DNA of 64,000 nt from Bradyrhizobiaceae bacterium (GCA_003963435.1 RXJC01000004.1:124001-188000); one strand, 5' to 3'; counted from the first letter of the stretch, positions 1 through 9,062 are shown. Made by a program: numbers and translations. The notes: generated by a model from the letters alone, not told the origin.

Positions 1-129
1 GTCGCGTAGCCGGGAATAGACCAGCACGTCACAGAGCATCGCGACCAGCGCGCATTGCCACGCCGCATGAGAGCGGCCCATTCCTCTTCGTGTTCGCGCA
101 AAATTGCTCTCGGTAAGCAGCTCGCTCAT
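1..129 (-). pseudogene. N-terminal remnant of an ECF sigma factor, running off the left edge
   Basis: Reading leftwards from an ATG at 129 gives MSELLTESN. After one extra T in a run of four, a second frame continues LREHEEEWAALMRRGNA, which matches the usual opening of the ECF sigma factors paired with DUF1109/NrsF anti-sigma factors in Bradyrhizobium-type genomes. The next codons no longer fit sigma region 2, so at least two frameshifts are needed. Only about 43 codons lie in the window, so a damaged but rescued gene cannot be excluded. The nearby NrsF gene and SigF-like promoters make a SigF relic plausible. The family match is from memory of the sequence pattern. Confidence 0.4.
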
Positions 130-321
130 CTGAGATTGTCGCGACTTAACAATCACGAAACCTCTCCACTAAGCAACAGCCGATTGTGGATAAAGGATCA
201 CATAGCGAAGAGCTTCTGGCGCTCGTCCACGACGTCGCTTCGCTAACACGCCAGTTCCCGGTTCACAACGATTCCACGTCAGTCTCCGGGTGTGGCGTTT
301 CAAAATTATTTCTTTGGACCC

Positions 322-347
322 GTAACGTCCCGCGCTCCAAATCGAAT
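322..347 (+). promoter_or_regulatory. SigF-like ECF promoter upstream of the thioredoxin operon
   Basis: GTAACG at 322-327 and CGAAT at 343-347 are separated by 15 bases, and the element ends 41 bases before the thioredoxin ATG. The same two blocks occur before the DUF1223, NrsF and alpha/beta hydrolase genes and before a DUF1223 pseudogene. The pattern resembles the GTAACC-N16-CGAA motif I recall for Caulobacter SigF. The stretch from 130 to here holds no gene I can support. Confidence 0.55.
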
Positions 348-388
348 GGTGGGTGTAGGGATGTCCCTTCGTACCGGAGGCTTTAATA

Positions 389-781
389 ATGTTGAAGAAA
401 CTGATTTCGGTTCTGTTTGCAGCCGTTGTTGCGTCCGCAGTCGCGTTTGAAGCACACGCGGCGGAGAAGGTGAACTACGATGCCAAGTCCTTTGCAGCGG
501 CTCAAGCTGCCGGAAAACCCATCTTGGTCGAGATTCACGCGACATGGTGCCCGACATGCAAGGCACAGGCGCCGATTCTGAGCGATCTCGAAAAGCAGAA
601 TAAATTCAAAAACTTGATGGTTTTCCGCATAGACTTCGATTCCCAGAAAGATGCGGTCAAGGCGTTCGGAGCCCGAATGCAGAGTACGCTGATTACGTTC
701 AAGGGATCCCTGGAGACAGGCCGATCTGTTGGCGATACGAACCCGACTTCAATTGCGGCGTTGCTCGACAAAGCGACCTGA
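389..781 (+). CDS. Periplasmic thioredoxin-family protein
   Basis: The 130-residue product starts with a Sec signal peptide (hydrophobic run at about 5-20, cleavage near AHA-AEK at 25). The thioredoxin fold carries a WCPTC active site with Cys54 and Cys57. It probably reduces or exchanges periplasmic disulfides using electrons supplied by the CcdA-like protein encoded 7 bases downstream. A GGAGG ribosome site sits about ten bases before the ATG. It heads a three-gene operon with CcdA and DUF302 and has a SigF-like promoter 41 bases upstream. The cis-Pro expected near the C-terminal half of a thioredoxin is not evident, because the segment around residue 95 reads MQSTLITF. It may therefore be a divergent, stress-specific thioredoxin rather than a general one. 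Confidence 0.85.
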   Translation: MLKKLISVLFAAVVASAVAFEAHAAEKVNYDAKSFAAAQAAGKPILVEIHATWCPTCKAQAPILSDLEKQNKFKNLMVFRIDFDSQKDAVKAFGARMQSTLITFKGSLETGRSVGDTNPTSIAALLDKAT

Positions 782-788
782 TGCGCTG

Positions 789-1511
789 ATGTCGGTTGGT
801 AGCCTAGGATTGGCATTTCTGGCGGGCATATTGTCGATCCTGTCGCCGTGCGTGCTTCCGTTGTTGCCGATCGTTCTGGGCACCGCGGCGTCGGAAAGCA
901 GACTGGGCCCCATAGCCCTTGCGGGCGGGGTGTCCTTGTCTTTTATCGCAGTCGGATTGTTCGTTGCTACGATCGGCTTCGGGCTCGGTGTAGATGCCGC
1001 TTGGTTTCGAGTTATTGCGGCTTTGGTAATGATCTTGGTTGGCGTACTTCTGCTAGTGCCTGCGCTTCAAATCAGCGTCGCGGTTGCTGGTGGACCGGTG
1101 AGCGCCTGGGTGGACCAGAGTTTCGGCGGCTTTTCGAAGTCCGGACTGGGCGGCCAGTTCGGCGTGGGACTTCTTCTTGGCGCGGTATGGAGTCCCTGTG
1201 TAGGCCCCACCCTCGGTGCGGCTTCTCTTCTTGCGGCTCAAGGAACGGATCTTGGTGCCGTGGCTTTGACGATGCTCATTTTCGGGGTTGGCGCGGGTCT
1301 ACCGTTGATGCTCCTTGGGTCGATGTCCCGTCAGTTCTTGCTGCGCTGGCGTGGCGGAATGTCGGCGGCCAGCAAGACGATGAAACAGATCCTCGGTCTG
1401 TTCTTGGTAGCAATAGGGCTGCTGGCGGTGACCGGACTCGACAGATCGTTCGAGGCCGAACTCGTTGAAATTTCTCCGCAATGGTTGACGGACATCACGA
1501 CCCGCTTTTGA
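789..1511 (+). CDS. CcdA/DsbD-type transmembrane electron transfer protein
   Basis: The product of 240 residues is a polytopic membrane protein of the DsbD/CcdA family, which carries reducing equivalents from cytoplasmic thioredoxin to periplasmic thioredoxin-like proteins. Both redox cysteines sit in the expected Ser-Pro-Cys contexts: SPCVLPLLPI near residue 16 and WSPCVGPT near residue 130. Six hydrophobic segments are visible. The ATG at 789 gives the normal CcdA N-terminus. An in-frame ATG at 729 lies inside the thioredoxin gene and would add a charged, non-membrane leader, so it was rejected. The gene starts 7 bases after the thioredoxin stop, and the two proteins most likely form one periplasmic reducing pathway. 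The specific partner is inferred from adjacency only. Confidence 0.85.
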   Translation: MSVGSLGLAFLAGILSILSPCVLPLLPIVLGTAASESRLGPIALAGGVSLSFIAVGLFVATIGFGLGVDAAWFRVIAALVMILVGVLLLVPALQISVAVAGGPVSAWVDQSFGGFSKSGLGGQFGVGLLLGAVWSPCVGPTLGAASLLAAQGTDLGAVALTMLIFGVGAGLPLMLLGSMSRQFLLRWRGGMSAASKTMKQILGLFLVAIGLLAVTGLDRSFEAELVEISPQWLTDITTRF

Positions 1512-1577
1512 GGGTGCAGGAGGTAGTCCTCCGTTGACCTGATCTCACTTCCAGCGGCACAGGAGTATATTTGCAAG

Positions 1578-2051
1578 ATGGCAATAGCAAAGGTTGCGAT
1601 CGTGGCGGCACTGGCGATGCATTGCGTTACCGCGTTTGCGGACGAAGGACTTATCACCAAGCCGAGCAAGTACTCAGTCAGGGAGACGATTGACAATTTT
1701 GAGGCCGCTATCAATGCACAAGCTGCCCAGGGCTGGGTCGTTTTTGACCGGATTGATCACGCCGCCGCCGCCAAAAACGCCGGACTCGAGATGCGGCCGC
1801 GGACAGTCATCATATTCGGCAACCCAAAAGCGGGCACACTCGCAATGACCAAGAGCTCAACCCTGGCAATCGATCTGCCGATGAAGGCGCTGGTCTGGCA
1901 GGACGATCTGGACAGAGTCTGGCTTACATACAATACGAGCGAATACAACGCGAAGTATGTGTTGCCACGCCACGGGCTTGCCGCCTCCGACAACGCGTCC
2001 AAGGATCTTGAAACCTTCCTGACCAAGGTGACTGACTCAAGTACGCAATGA
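1578..2051 (+). CDS. Exported DUF302 domain protein
   Basis: The 157-residue protein has a signal peptide (hydrophobic run 2-20, cleavage near AFA-DEG) followed by one DUF302 domain. The domain shows the family pattern: an N-terminal strand with a Glu-Thr helix (SVRETIDNF), WVVFDRIDHAAAA, RTVIIFGNPKAG and a VWLTYN strand. DUF302 proteins are small and of unknown biochemical function; many are periplasmic and lie near redox or metal stress genes. It follows the CcdA gene by 66 bases and has its own AGGAG site, so it is probably the last gene of the operon. A role in disulfide or metal stress is inferred from context only. Confidence 0.8.
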   Translation: MAIAKVAIVAALAMHCVTAFADEGLITKPSKYSVRETIDNFEAAINAQAAQGWVVFDRIDHAAAAKNAGLEMRPRTVIIFGNPKAGTLAMTKSSTLAIDLPMKALVWQDDLDRVWLTYNTSEYNAKYVLPRHGLAASDNASKDLETFLTKVTDSSTQ

Positions 2052-2320
2052 GCCCCGGCAGTAGATCTTAATATCTTGGAAGTGGAATTTCCCCAGCGCG
2101 AATGCAATTGATCTCTTTCGGCGGAGCAAACGTAGCATCGCGATCCATCGGCCAATCGCCGGCAAGATCAAGAACGTGACCGTGTCGAGCGATCGCCGGC
2201 GAATGGGTCCGGCCTGTGGATCGAGCCGAACTATCGGCCGGAAGCAGGAAGAAGACACGCTCGAGAGAAGAAGCTCGGCACCTCTGGGCCGAGAGTAGTT
2301 ACCCTGTAGGCCGCCGGCAA

Positions 2321-4429
2321 TCAGGGGGCGGAAGATGCAGATTTGCGGGTGTCGTTATGGACTGAAGCTTGATCTATTGCCCGAAGAAGGAGACCTGAGG
2401 TGAGCAGCTCGGGCAGAGTTTCGCCATCTGGCCGATTTGGCCCGTAGACCACGTCAAAAGGAATACCGTATCGCGTAAAGCGGTGAAGATAATCTGCGAT
2501 GGAAGGATTCGGCCGACTCCAGTCAGCGCGCATTCTTATGACGTGCGACTGTTGCAGCCGCGAACGAACCTCTGCGGTCTCCAGCACTCTCGCATCGTTG
2601 ACCTTACAAGTCAGGCACCATGTGGCGGTGACGTCCACCAATACGGTGTTGCCAGCGGCGATTAGGCCAGGCAGCGCTTCCAAATCAAAGGCTTGCCATT
2701 CCTGCCCAGCCCTCGGTTGCGAGGCTGGGGCGGTGCCGGACAGACTCACAATGAGGGGCACGACCACAAGGCCCGCGGTGACCAATCCGGACCGGCGCGC
2801 CGCTGGGGAGGCATCTCTGCCTCCAATCGGAATACTGACTAGAGCCCGGTAACCGAGGAGGCACCCCAGCAGGACGGCCGTGACGCCCGCCGTCCGCGCG
2901 CCCGCCGTGCTCCACAGCACGTAGATCAGCCAGACGGCCGTCCCGAGCAGCAGGATGCCGAGGAATTTCCTCACAACAAGCATCCAAGGGCCAGGACGCG
3001 GAAGCCACCGAACGCACCCGGGAAACATTGCGGCCATCAAATAGGGCGACGCCATGCCGAGGCCCAGACACAGGAAGGTCGCAAAGATCTCAGTTGGACC
3101 ACGTGCCAACGCAAAGCCCACGGCCGTACCGACGAATGGCGCGGAGCAAGGCGTGGCCAATAAAGTTGCAAACACACCTGTGAGGAAGGCTTCGATCATG
3201 GGTCCGCCGGACCGTCTGGACGCAAAATTCGCTATCGAGTTTGGTAGGTCGATCGGAAGCCATTCAAAGAAGCTCGCCGCGAACAAGACCGTCAACACCG
3301 CCATTCCTGCCAGGAACCAAGGCTGCTGAAATTGTATGCCCCAGCCAAGTGTGGCGCCCGAGAATTTTAATCCGACTAAGCAGGCGGCCAGCAACATGAA
3401 GCTGAACGTGATGCCTGAAGCCGTTGCGACGGCCCCGAAGCGAACGTCCCGCAAACTGCCGCCGGCCTCTCTTGTAAATGCAAAAAGTTTGATTGAAAGC
3501 ACCGGCAGGACGCAAGGCATTAGATTGAGGATAAGTCCTCCAAGCAAAGCCGAAAGAAGCGCACCGAAAAACAGCGAGCCATTCTCGGGGATTGCCTGGT
3601 CGACCCGCGTTTTGAATTCAGCTACCCGATTTTCATCGACCAGTGTCAATGTCAAAGGGCGGCCAGGCGGTGGCAACGCTGCAAGCCGAACGGTCAGACG
3701 GGCGGTCTTACCTGCGTCCTGCAGTTCCACCTTCGGTGCCGGTGGAATTCCATTCCCCGCCCCCTCGACAAACAAGTCGGGCGCAACGAAAGCTCCAGAC
3801 CTGCTCTTAAGGTCGACCACGAGTGTTGGTGCTGATGCTGATCCTGCGAAACGAGTATTAATGACATCGACACCGGCAGCATCCGGCGAGCCCGGTACTC
3901 GCTTCTGACCCGAGCTGATCAACCTGGACTGGGCCGAGGCCCCCCAGGCTCCAGTTGGCAACGCAAGAGTGAGTTCAGCCTCGAGAGGCACGCAAATGTC
4001 CGAGCAGGCGGCGTACGTGATCGACGCATTGATCCGGGCGGAGGTTTGAGCCTGCTTTAGAAATAATTTGACTGGAAGAACCACGTCGTTTTCGTAGACG
4101 CTGTTCTGCAGGTCATCGATGACGAGACGCTGTGGGGCGGGCCAGGAGATTTCGTCTCCCGCGATATTTTTTGAAGCAGACCAGTCAACCGTTGGCGGGA
4201 TGCCCGCGTCCCCAGGGGTTCGCCAATAGCCATGCCACCCTTTGGCAAACCGAAATTCCAATCCTGCTTCGAGGGTTGAATCGACAGGTACGTTATCCGT
4301 CGCTGTGATCAGGCGCACGGCCGCCCGGCTGTCCCCCACCCAATCGGTGGCGGCGGCGCGGGCGCTGCCGGTCGACATGATCAATCCGGCCGACAGTACA
4401 AGGAGGGTAGCAAAGCGAGCGAGAGCCAT
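2321..4429 (-). CDS. Protein-disulfide reductase of the DsbD/ScsB family
   Basis: The 702-residue protein has the three-part layout of DsbD/ScsB. After a signal peptide (MALARFATLL..., cleavage near ARA-AAT) comes an N-terminal periplasmic domain with a CSDIC pair at about residue 142. An eight-helix transmembrane domain carries LMPCVLP and TPCSAPF cysteines. A C-terminal periplasmic thioredoxin domain has WCLTC at Cys605/Cys608. Such proteins move electrons from cytoplasmic thioredoxin across the inner membrane to periplasmic substrates. The extended N-terminal domain resembles ScsB (suppressor of copper sensitivity) more than E. coli DsbD, but I cannot separate the two without alignment. 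It follows the DUF1223 gene on the same strand, after a large hairpin, and is probably co-transcribed from the SigF-like promoter at 5276-5302. Confidence 0.88.
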   Translation of the reverse strand: MALARFATLLVLSAGLIMSTGSARAAATDWVGDSRAAVRLITATDNVPVDSTLEAGLEFRFAKGWHGYWRTPGDAGIPPTVDWSASKNIAGDEISWPAPQRLVIDDLQNSVYENDVVLPVKLFLKQAQTSARINASITYAACSDICVPLEAELTLALPTGAWGASAQSRLISSGQKRVPGSPDAAGVDVINTRFAGSASAPTLVVDLKSRSGAFVAPDLFVEGAGNGIPPAPKVELQDAGKTARLTVRLAALPPPGRPLTLTLVDENRVAEFKTRVDQAIPENGSLFFGALLSALLGGLILNLMPCVLPVLSIKLFAFTREAGGSLRDVRFGAVATASGITFSFMLLAACLVGLKFSGATLGWGIQFQQPWFLAGMAVLTVLFAASFFEWLPIDLPNSIANFASRRSGGPMIEAFLTGVFATLLATPCSAPFVGTAVGFALARGPTEIFATFLCLGLGMASPYLMAAMFPGCVRWLPRPGPWMLVVRKFLGILLLGTAVWLIYVLWSTAGARTAGVTAVLLGCLLGYRALVSIPIGGRDASPAARRSGLVTAGLVVVPLIVSLSGTAPASQPRAGQEWQAFDLEALPGLIAAGNTVLVDVTATWCLTCKVNDARVLETAEVRSRLQQSHVIRMRADWSRPNPSIADYLHRFTRYGIPFDVVYGPNRPDGETLPELLTSGLLLRAIDQASVHNDTRKSASSAP

Positions 4430-4480
4430 GAGGCATCCAGAACCGGTCAGATTTCGCGGTGCGATGTCGTCGGATAACGG

Positions 4481-4533
4481 CGGGCCGGCCTTGCAAGACC
4501 TACTTTACGTCTTGCGTAGATTTGGCCGGCCCG
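4481..4533. repeat. Nested inverted repeat between the DUF1223 and DsbD-type genes
   Basis: Outer arms CGGGCCGGCC (4481-4490) and GGCCGGCCCG (4524-4533) pair perfectly over 10 bp. Inner arms CAAGAC (4494-4499) and GTCTTG (4509-4514) pair over 6 bp. In the minus-strand transcript this forms a long stem starting 9 bases after the DUF1223 stop and ending about 50 bases before the DsbD-type ATG. No U-run follows, so it is not a classical terminator. Partial termination or mRNA stabilisation that sets the ratio of the two genes is possible. Confidence 0.6.
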
Positions 4534-4541
4534 GGAAACGC

Positions 4542-5246
4542 TCAGCTTGAGCCGTCGGACAACCGGGAAGCTCCGATGATCTGGCCATCGGGCGCTTCGA
4601 GCACGACAGCGACGTCCTGCCCTTCAGGAAATCGCTCTTTGATCTGGAGCGGCGCTCCCGACCATTGGCCGACCGATCGGAACGATCTGACGATGTTTGC
4701 CTCCTGCAGCGTCCTGCCGCCGTTTTCTCCCCGACCGATCGCCGTCGTATGGTCGTGATCGAAGCCGATCAGAAGGACTTTGCCGGCCCCAGAGCCGGAG
4801 CCGACCTGGATCGAAAGCTGCCCTCCGTCGGTCTTCGTGACGCTAACTGACGCGGCCGTTTGACTCTCGTGTTTCGCCTTTTCGATAGCTGATCCAACGT
4901 CGCGGCGATGCGAGCCGACCAGCCCGGCGGCGCCATCGACGACGATCTCCGGCGTGTAAGATCCATCGCCGAAACGACGGCCATATCGGTCCTGTCGGTC
5001 CGTGGCGGCTTGCAGCGAATACGGATCCTTCCAGCCTAAGCGGTCCCAATAGGTGACGTGAAAGGCGAGCGGCAAGACGTCTCGCCGCCCCCTGGACAGT
5101 TCATTGAGGTAGGCGTTCGCGGGGGGGCAGGATGAGCAGCCTTGCGAGGTGTATAGCTCGACGACGACAGGTCGTTCTGCGGCAAAACCGGCAACGGGGT
5201 AGAGCCCCGCAATGAGGACTAGTGATGGGAGAAGACGCGGTAGCAT
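4542..5246 (-). CDS. Exported DUF1223 thioredoxin-like protein
   Basis: The product of 234 residues has a signal peptide (LLPSLVLIAGLYPVAGFAA) and then the DUF1223 domain, a thioredoxin-like fold. It carries the family motif VELYTSQGCSSCPPAN with Cys37 and Cys40, then HVTYWDRLGWKDPYS and a C-terminal beta-rich part. The ATG at 5246 is preceded by a perfect AGGAGG five bases away and gives the signal peptide directly. An in-frame ATG 24 bases upstream was rejected for lack of a ribosome site. A SigF-like promoter lies 29 bases upstream. The biochemical role of DUF1223 is not established, but the CxxC motif and the downstream DsbD-type gene argue for periplasmic thiol-disulfide work. A frameshifted duplicate with the same promoter and ribosome site occurs at 39.2 kb. 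Confidence 0.88.
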   Translation of the reverse strand: MLPRLLPSLVLIAGLYPVAGFAAERPVVVELYTSQGCSSCPPANAYLNELSRGRRDVLPLAFHVTYWDRLGWKDPYSLQAATDRQDRYGRRFGDGSYTPEIVVDGAAGLVGSHRRDVGSAIEKAKHESQTAASVSVTKTDGGQLSIQVGSGSGAGKVLLIGFDHDHTTAIGRGENGGRTLQEANIVRSFRSVGQWSGAPLQIKERFPEGQDVAVVLEAPDGQIIGASRLSDGSS

Positions 5247-5275
5247 GGGATCCTCCTGTGTTGAGTTCATCCCTT

Positions 5276-5302
5276 ATTCGCAACCGGAGGCCGCTTCGTT
5301 AC
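5276..5302 (-). promoter_or_regulatory. SigF-like ECF promoter upstream of DUF1223
   Basis: Read on the minus strand, GTAACG (5302-5297) and CGAAT (5280-5276) are separated by 16 bases, and the element ends 29 bases before the DUF1223 ATG. The spacer is nearly the same as that of the element at 39214-39240, in front of the DUF1223 pseudogene, which shows common descent of the two upstream regions. Confidence 0.6.
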
Positions 5303-6147
5303 GCTTGATTGCAGCCACGCTCGTTCCTCAATGGGAGCAGCAGGTTCGAACGGTCTAGACTGCGGATAGGCGTGCCTACCGGATCCGTTCGGCGGCTCAA
5401 GTGGCGAAAGCAGCATCCCCACACGGAAATTTGAAAATATCACGGCCCCACTAAGCTCCGCAAAAAGCAGCGCCGCCTTCGCTGCAAAAGGGGGACCGCG
5501 CTACAGCGGAACTTGCACTGAAAGTCCCTTCGAATCTTGCGACAAGTCCCTCTCCCGCCGGCGCCACGGGCGGCGCCCACAAACAAGCGATCTGAATGCA
5601 GGCGTCGCATGCTGCAAGCCGCCTGACGACTCTAGGACATCCAATCCAAAACGCCGCGGACAACATTGCTCAGATCGGCATCATAGATGTTTTCGACCGT
5701 TAAATGACAACGGAAGACGGATGGTCGCGGGGTGAGAGGGCTATTTTTGGATCGGGATAGGCTGCTCTGTCGCTTGCAATCCTTCCGGCTGGTTTCTGGT
5801 TACGCGCCTCGGCTTCCAACACGCGAGCGGGGTGGGATATTATTGCCCTGCGAAAGTAAGTTTCGGTTGCCATTGCGAGCCTCAATCAGGTGCATACCGT
5901 TTGCGATCCTATGAGGCGCGCCGTTCAATTTCCTGGTCGGCACGAGATTGCGATGGGCCTAGACAGCGGCAGCAATGTGAGCGGCACGTGCGTGGAAACG
6001 GTTATCGCCGCTCTAGGCCGCGGCCTTAATTGGTTATGGTCTGCAGTTCTTACGTTCCGGCCTGCGAAGTTGATCGATTACCTGGCCGACAGTTTGACTA
6101 GGACTTCGTGAGATAATCCCGCTAGTGCGCTCGTAAAGAACATAGGG
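5303..6147. other. Stretch of 845 bases without a supported gene
   Basis: Short open frames exist on both strands, but none has a ribosome site, codon pattern or recognisable motif that makes it credible. Composition is mixed and the stretch reads like decayed or intergenic DNA between the DUF1223 promoter and the end of the NrsF gene. No tRNA-like cloverleaf or strong terminator was recognised. Confidence 0.5.
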
Positions 6148-6783
6148 CTACCATCGCAAGAACCGTCGTCCGCTAAAATAACCGATCAACGTCACAAGCC
6201 CTACAGCAAGCGGATACCAAATGACGACGAAAAGCGGGCTGTCGTCCGTGCAATTTGTTGCGTAAAATGTTGCCGCAATCCCGCTTGCGGCAAGCCCGGC
6301 GATGGCTCCAGCCAAGCCCGGCTGCGTCGGCGCTCCTTTGCGCAGCGCAAGAAGAAAACAAGCCAGTGGTCCAATAGATAGAAGCGGTATCAAAGTTAAG
6401 CAATTCGGCGCATGCGTACCTACCATCCTTGAACCCCAAAACGGCGGCGGAATTGTCACGATCTCAATGAGGACAGCGAGCAACAGGACTAACGGCGAAA
6501 TCGCGAGTGCCCACCCCCTGACTCCGAACGAAGCGCCGGGCTGCGCGGCGCGAAGCATCGCAGCAGTACCCGCAAATACGAGCGGCAAAGTAACGGCGAA
6601 CTTGGCGATAAAGCGGGTGGTTCCCATTGCGAACAGGATATCGGGCCGAAAACCAATGCATGCAAAGAATGCGACTCCGGCGATGATGTTTCCCGCCATC
6701 AGAGCAAGCCGAATTGATTTCTCTGGCTTCCAGGGAATTAGGGTGTCCGCAGCCAAAGCTTCGAGCAACGTTTCTGTTTTCAT
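6148..6783 (-). CDS. nrsF: NrsF family anti-sigma factor (DUF1109)
   Basis: The 211-residue protein has a short cytoplasmic N-terminus (METLLEALAADTL type) and six hydrophobic segments, with a Cys-containing loop (THAPNCLTL) and a second Cys near the end (YATNCTDD). This is the layout of DUF1109/NrsF, membrane anti-sigma factors that hold SigF-type ECF sigma factors and release them under heavy-metal or oxidative stress. In Caulobacter two periplasmic cysteines are needed for sensing, and both cysteine positions are present here. The ATG at 6783 has GGAG nine bases upstream. An in-frame TTG at 6798 is less likely. No intact sigma gene is adjacent; only a broken one is seen at the left edge. 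A SigF-like element lies 73 bases upstream, suggesting feedback control. Confidence 0.82.
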   Translation of the reverse strand: MKTETLLEALAADTLIPWKPEKSIRLALMAGNIIAGVAFFACIGFRPDILFAMGTTRFIAKFAVTLPLVFAGTAAMLRAAQPGASFGVRGWALAISPLVLLLAVLIEIVTIPPPFWGSRMVGTHAPNCLTLIPLLSIGPLACFLLALRKGAPTQPGLAGAIAGLAASGIAATFYATNCTDDSPLFVVIWYPLAVGLVTLIGYFSGRRFLRW

Positions 6784-6856
6784 TTGGATGGGCTCCAACA
6801 GTTCAGCGCGGATTTCGTATTCAAGACGGTGCCGACGCTGGATGGCCTAATCCTGT

Positions 6857-6882
6857 CTTCGTTCTCAGATCGAAAATGTTAC
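6857..6882 (-). promoter_or_regulatory. SigF-like ECF promoter upstream of nrsF
   Basis: On the minus strand, GTAACA (6882-6877) and CGAAG (6861-6857) are separated by 15 bases. The element ends 73 bases before the nrsF ATG. It is one of five copies of the pattern in the window and would place nrsF under the sigma factor it restrains. Confidence 0.5.
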
Positions 6883-7890
6883 GCGCTGCCGGTCACGAAT
6901 TTGGAGCTGTCACCGCTACCCAGAGCGGCGACATCGCCGCCACGAGCTGTCGAAGCTTAGGCCGGTCCAGACTGCAGATACGCTTGCGTCCGATCCTTTC
7001 CAGCTTCGACCTACGAGCGACTTAGCCAGCTAGTCATGCCCTCCGGCTATGTGTCAGACCTTGCCCGCTTGCGGCTAACGTTCTGCGGGCCGAGCGTGAA
7101 GCAAGCGATCTGCCACAAAGACCGAATCCAACGGCTTTGCTGGTATGACAATCACGACCTGAAGGCGATCGATTGTGACCGCCAGCGCTGGATTTAATCG
7201 AGTCAGACCCCGAACACGGCGCCGCGTTCATCGTCTCCGTCGACCAGCGCTCTTCGTCGTTCACGGGGTGCTGAAAACAGCCCATTGCTGACCTACTTAT
7301 TACGGCAAAAAGGAAGCGACCGACATGCCATCAGTGCTGCACTCCGGCGATCCTAGCGAACGGGTCCGGCAAGATTGTCGTTGCTCAATCGGTTCGGATA
7401 TCCCGGTACGCGTGCGGACGGCCATCAACTCCGGTTGCGAAACGCGAAGGTAATGAGGTCCATCGAAGTAACGAACGCTTTCCACGACGCGTACTAATGG
7501 AAGAAGGGCTCAACTACTCGGTCGCATCTGATCTCAGATGAGCGGTTCTCCGAACTCGCCGAATTGTGTGGATCGACCGATCCTAAAGCCGGGTGCTGCA
7601 TTGCGCGAAAGTAACGGCAAAGTTCCCAGATTCGCGGACATACGGCCGGTTTGCCCGAATGTTGTATCGCCGTACGTCATCGACAGAAACGCTTTGATGC
7701 TGGACGTAACCATCGCTTTCGTCGAGACGGCTGTCATCACGCCGCTCATGGTTCTGGCGACACTGGATCTCTACAGGGCCGCTACCTGCTTTGCTTCACT
7801 GAGTTCGCGAGCCCCTCTGGATCGGGCTGAGGCTTATAATGAGCTATCTATCCTGAAGCGCTTTTCGACGATCGAGAACCTCCAATTCCT
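6883..7890. other. Stretch of about 1 kb without a supported gene
   Basis: Several short frames occur, the longest on the plus strand ending at 7894 (118 codons). None shows a domain, a ribosome site or consistent third-position bias. GTAACG elements occur near 7468 and 7609, but their second blocks are CGTA and CGCG rather than CGAA, so they were not called. The stretch may hold decayed genes, including the sigma gene normally next to nrsF, but no sigma motif could be read. Confidence 0.45.
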
Positions 7891-8766
7891 ATGAAAAAAC
7901 CGCGCCAAGTGAGGCCATCTGTCCGCACCGCCTTCGTCCTGGCGGGCGGCGGCAGCTTCGGAGCTATTCAAGTGGGCATGATGCTGGCGCTGGCGCAACA
8001 GGGCGTGATAGCCGACATGGTGGTGGGCTCCAGCGTCGGCGCATTAAATGGAGCTTATTACGCGGCCGAACCGGGCGTGCAAACTGTCGAAAGGCTGGCT
8101 GATATCTGGCGAAACATTCGGCGACAGGATGTCTTCCCGATCACATTGTCGACACTTGCAGCGTTCGTGTTTCGACGAGACTTCCTGGTGTCTCAGGAGG
8201 GGATCAGGAGGCTGGTAGGAGATTTTCTTCCGTACAGAAATCTTGAAGAAGCGAAAATTCCCGTGCATGTTGTGGCAACCGACATGATCTCTGGCGAAAA
8301 TGTCGTCCTGTCCACCGGCTCAGCCGTCGACGCCATAGCCGCAACGACGGCAATCCCGGGAGCGTTCGCGCCCGTGAGGTACGAGGGGTTGTTTCTCTCC
8401 GATGGCGCGGTTTCGAGTAATACTCCAGTGAAAGTGGCTCTCGAGAAAGGAGCCACCAGGCTGATAATTCTTCCCACCGGACACGCTTGCGCTCGGCAGG
8501 CGCCTCCAGTTGGGGCCATAGCAAACGCCCTCCATGCGCTCACTCTCCTCATCGCCCGCCAACTGACGCACGAAATCGATGGCATCCCTCGTTCGATCAG
8601 CTACAGCGTCGTCCCGCCGCTTTGCCCTCTCACCGGGTCTCCGTACGATTTCTCGATGACGAGCCAGCACATCGAGCGCGCCTACGTGCAAGCCAAGCAG
8701 TGGATCGCCGCCGGCGGCTTAGAACTACGAGAGGTTCCGCTCCCGATGCGGGCTCACAAGCATTAA
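7891..8766 (+). CDS. Patatin-like phospholipase
   Basis: The 291-residue protein is a patatin/RssA-type serine hydrolase. It has the oxyanion-hole loop GGGSFG at 19-24, the nucleophile elbow GSSVG with Ser48 at 46-50, and the catalytic DGA motif with Asp171 at 171-173 followed by SSNTPV. These are all elements of the Ser-Asp dyad. It would cleave acyl esters of phospholipids or similar lipids, probably in the cytoplasm or at the inner membrane, since no signal peptide is seen. It stands alone, between a gene-poor stretch and a convergent hydrolase. The ATG at 7891 is the first in frame and lies close to the first motif, as is normal for the family. Substrate is unknown. Confidence 0.85.
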   Translation: MKKPRQVRPSVRTAFVLAGGGSFGAIQVGMMLALAQQGVIADMVVGSSVGALNGAYYAAEPGVQTVERLADIWRNIRRQDVFPITLSTLAAFVFRRDFLVSQEGIRRLVGDFLPYRNLEEAKIPVHVVATDMISGENVVLSTGSAVDAIAATTAIPGAFAPVRYEGLFLSDGAVSSNTPVKVALEKGATRLIILPTGHACARQAPPVGAIANALHALTLLIARQLTHEIDGIPRSISYSVVPPLCPLTGSPYDFSMTSQHIERAYVQAKQWIAAGGLELREVPLPMRAHKH

Positions 8767-9062
8767 CCGAACACTCGAGGGATCCTCCATTGAACGCTGC
8801 AGATAATCCGCCGAGACCTTTGCGTCGAAAGCCGATAGACTCGACTCGTGAACGGATCAGGGGCCAAGCTCCAACTGCGACCGTGGGGCAGCCGAACTGG
8901 ACGGGCAGCTTCTAAATGTCGGGAAGGCCGTTTAACACCCGCTTGAATGGAGCGGCCGCTTCGGCCAATCGGGAGCGCATACCAGGTCGAAGCTGCGACT
9001 AAGGCCTTCTGGCTCGCAACGAGTGCCTGATGTCGTGAGTCGGAGGGGGCTTGTGGATCGCT

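Noticed and set aside
7468..7494. GTAACG-N16-CGTAC element resembling the SigF-like promoters
   Set aside because: The second block differs from CGAA and no credible gene follows; could also be chance.
7538..7894. 118-codon plus-strand frame before the patatin gene
   Set aside because: No ribosome site or recognisable domain, and it overlaps the patatin start; kept as part of an unassigned stretch.
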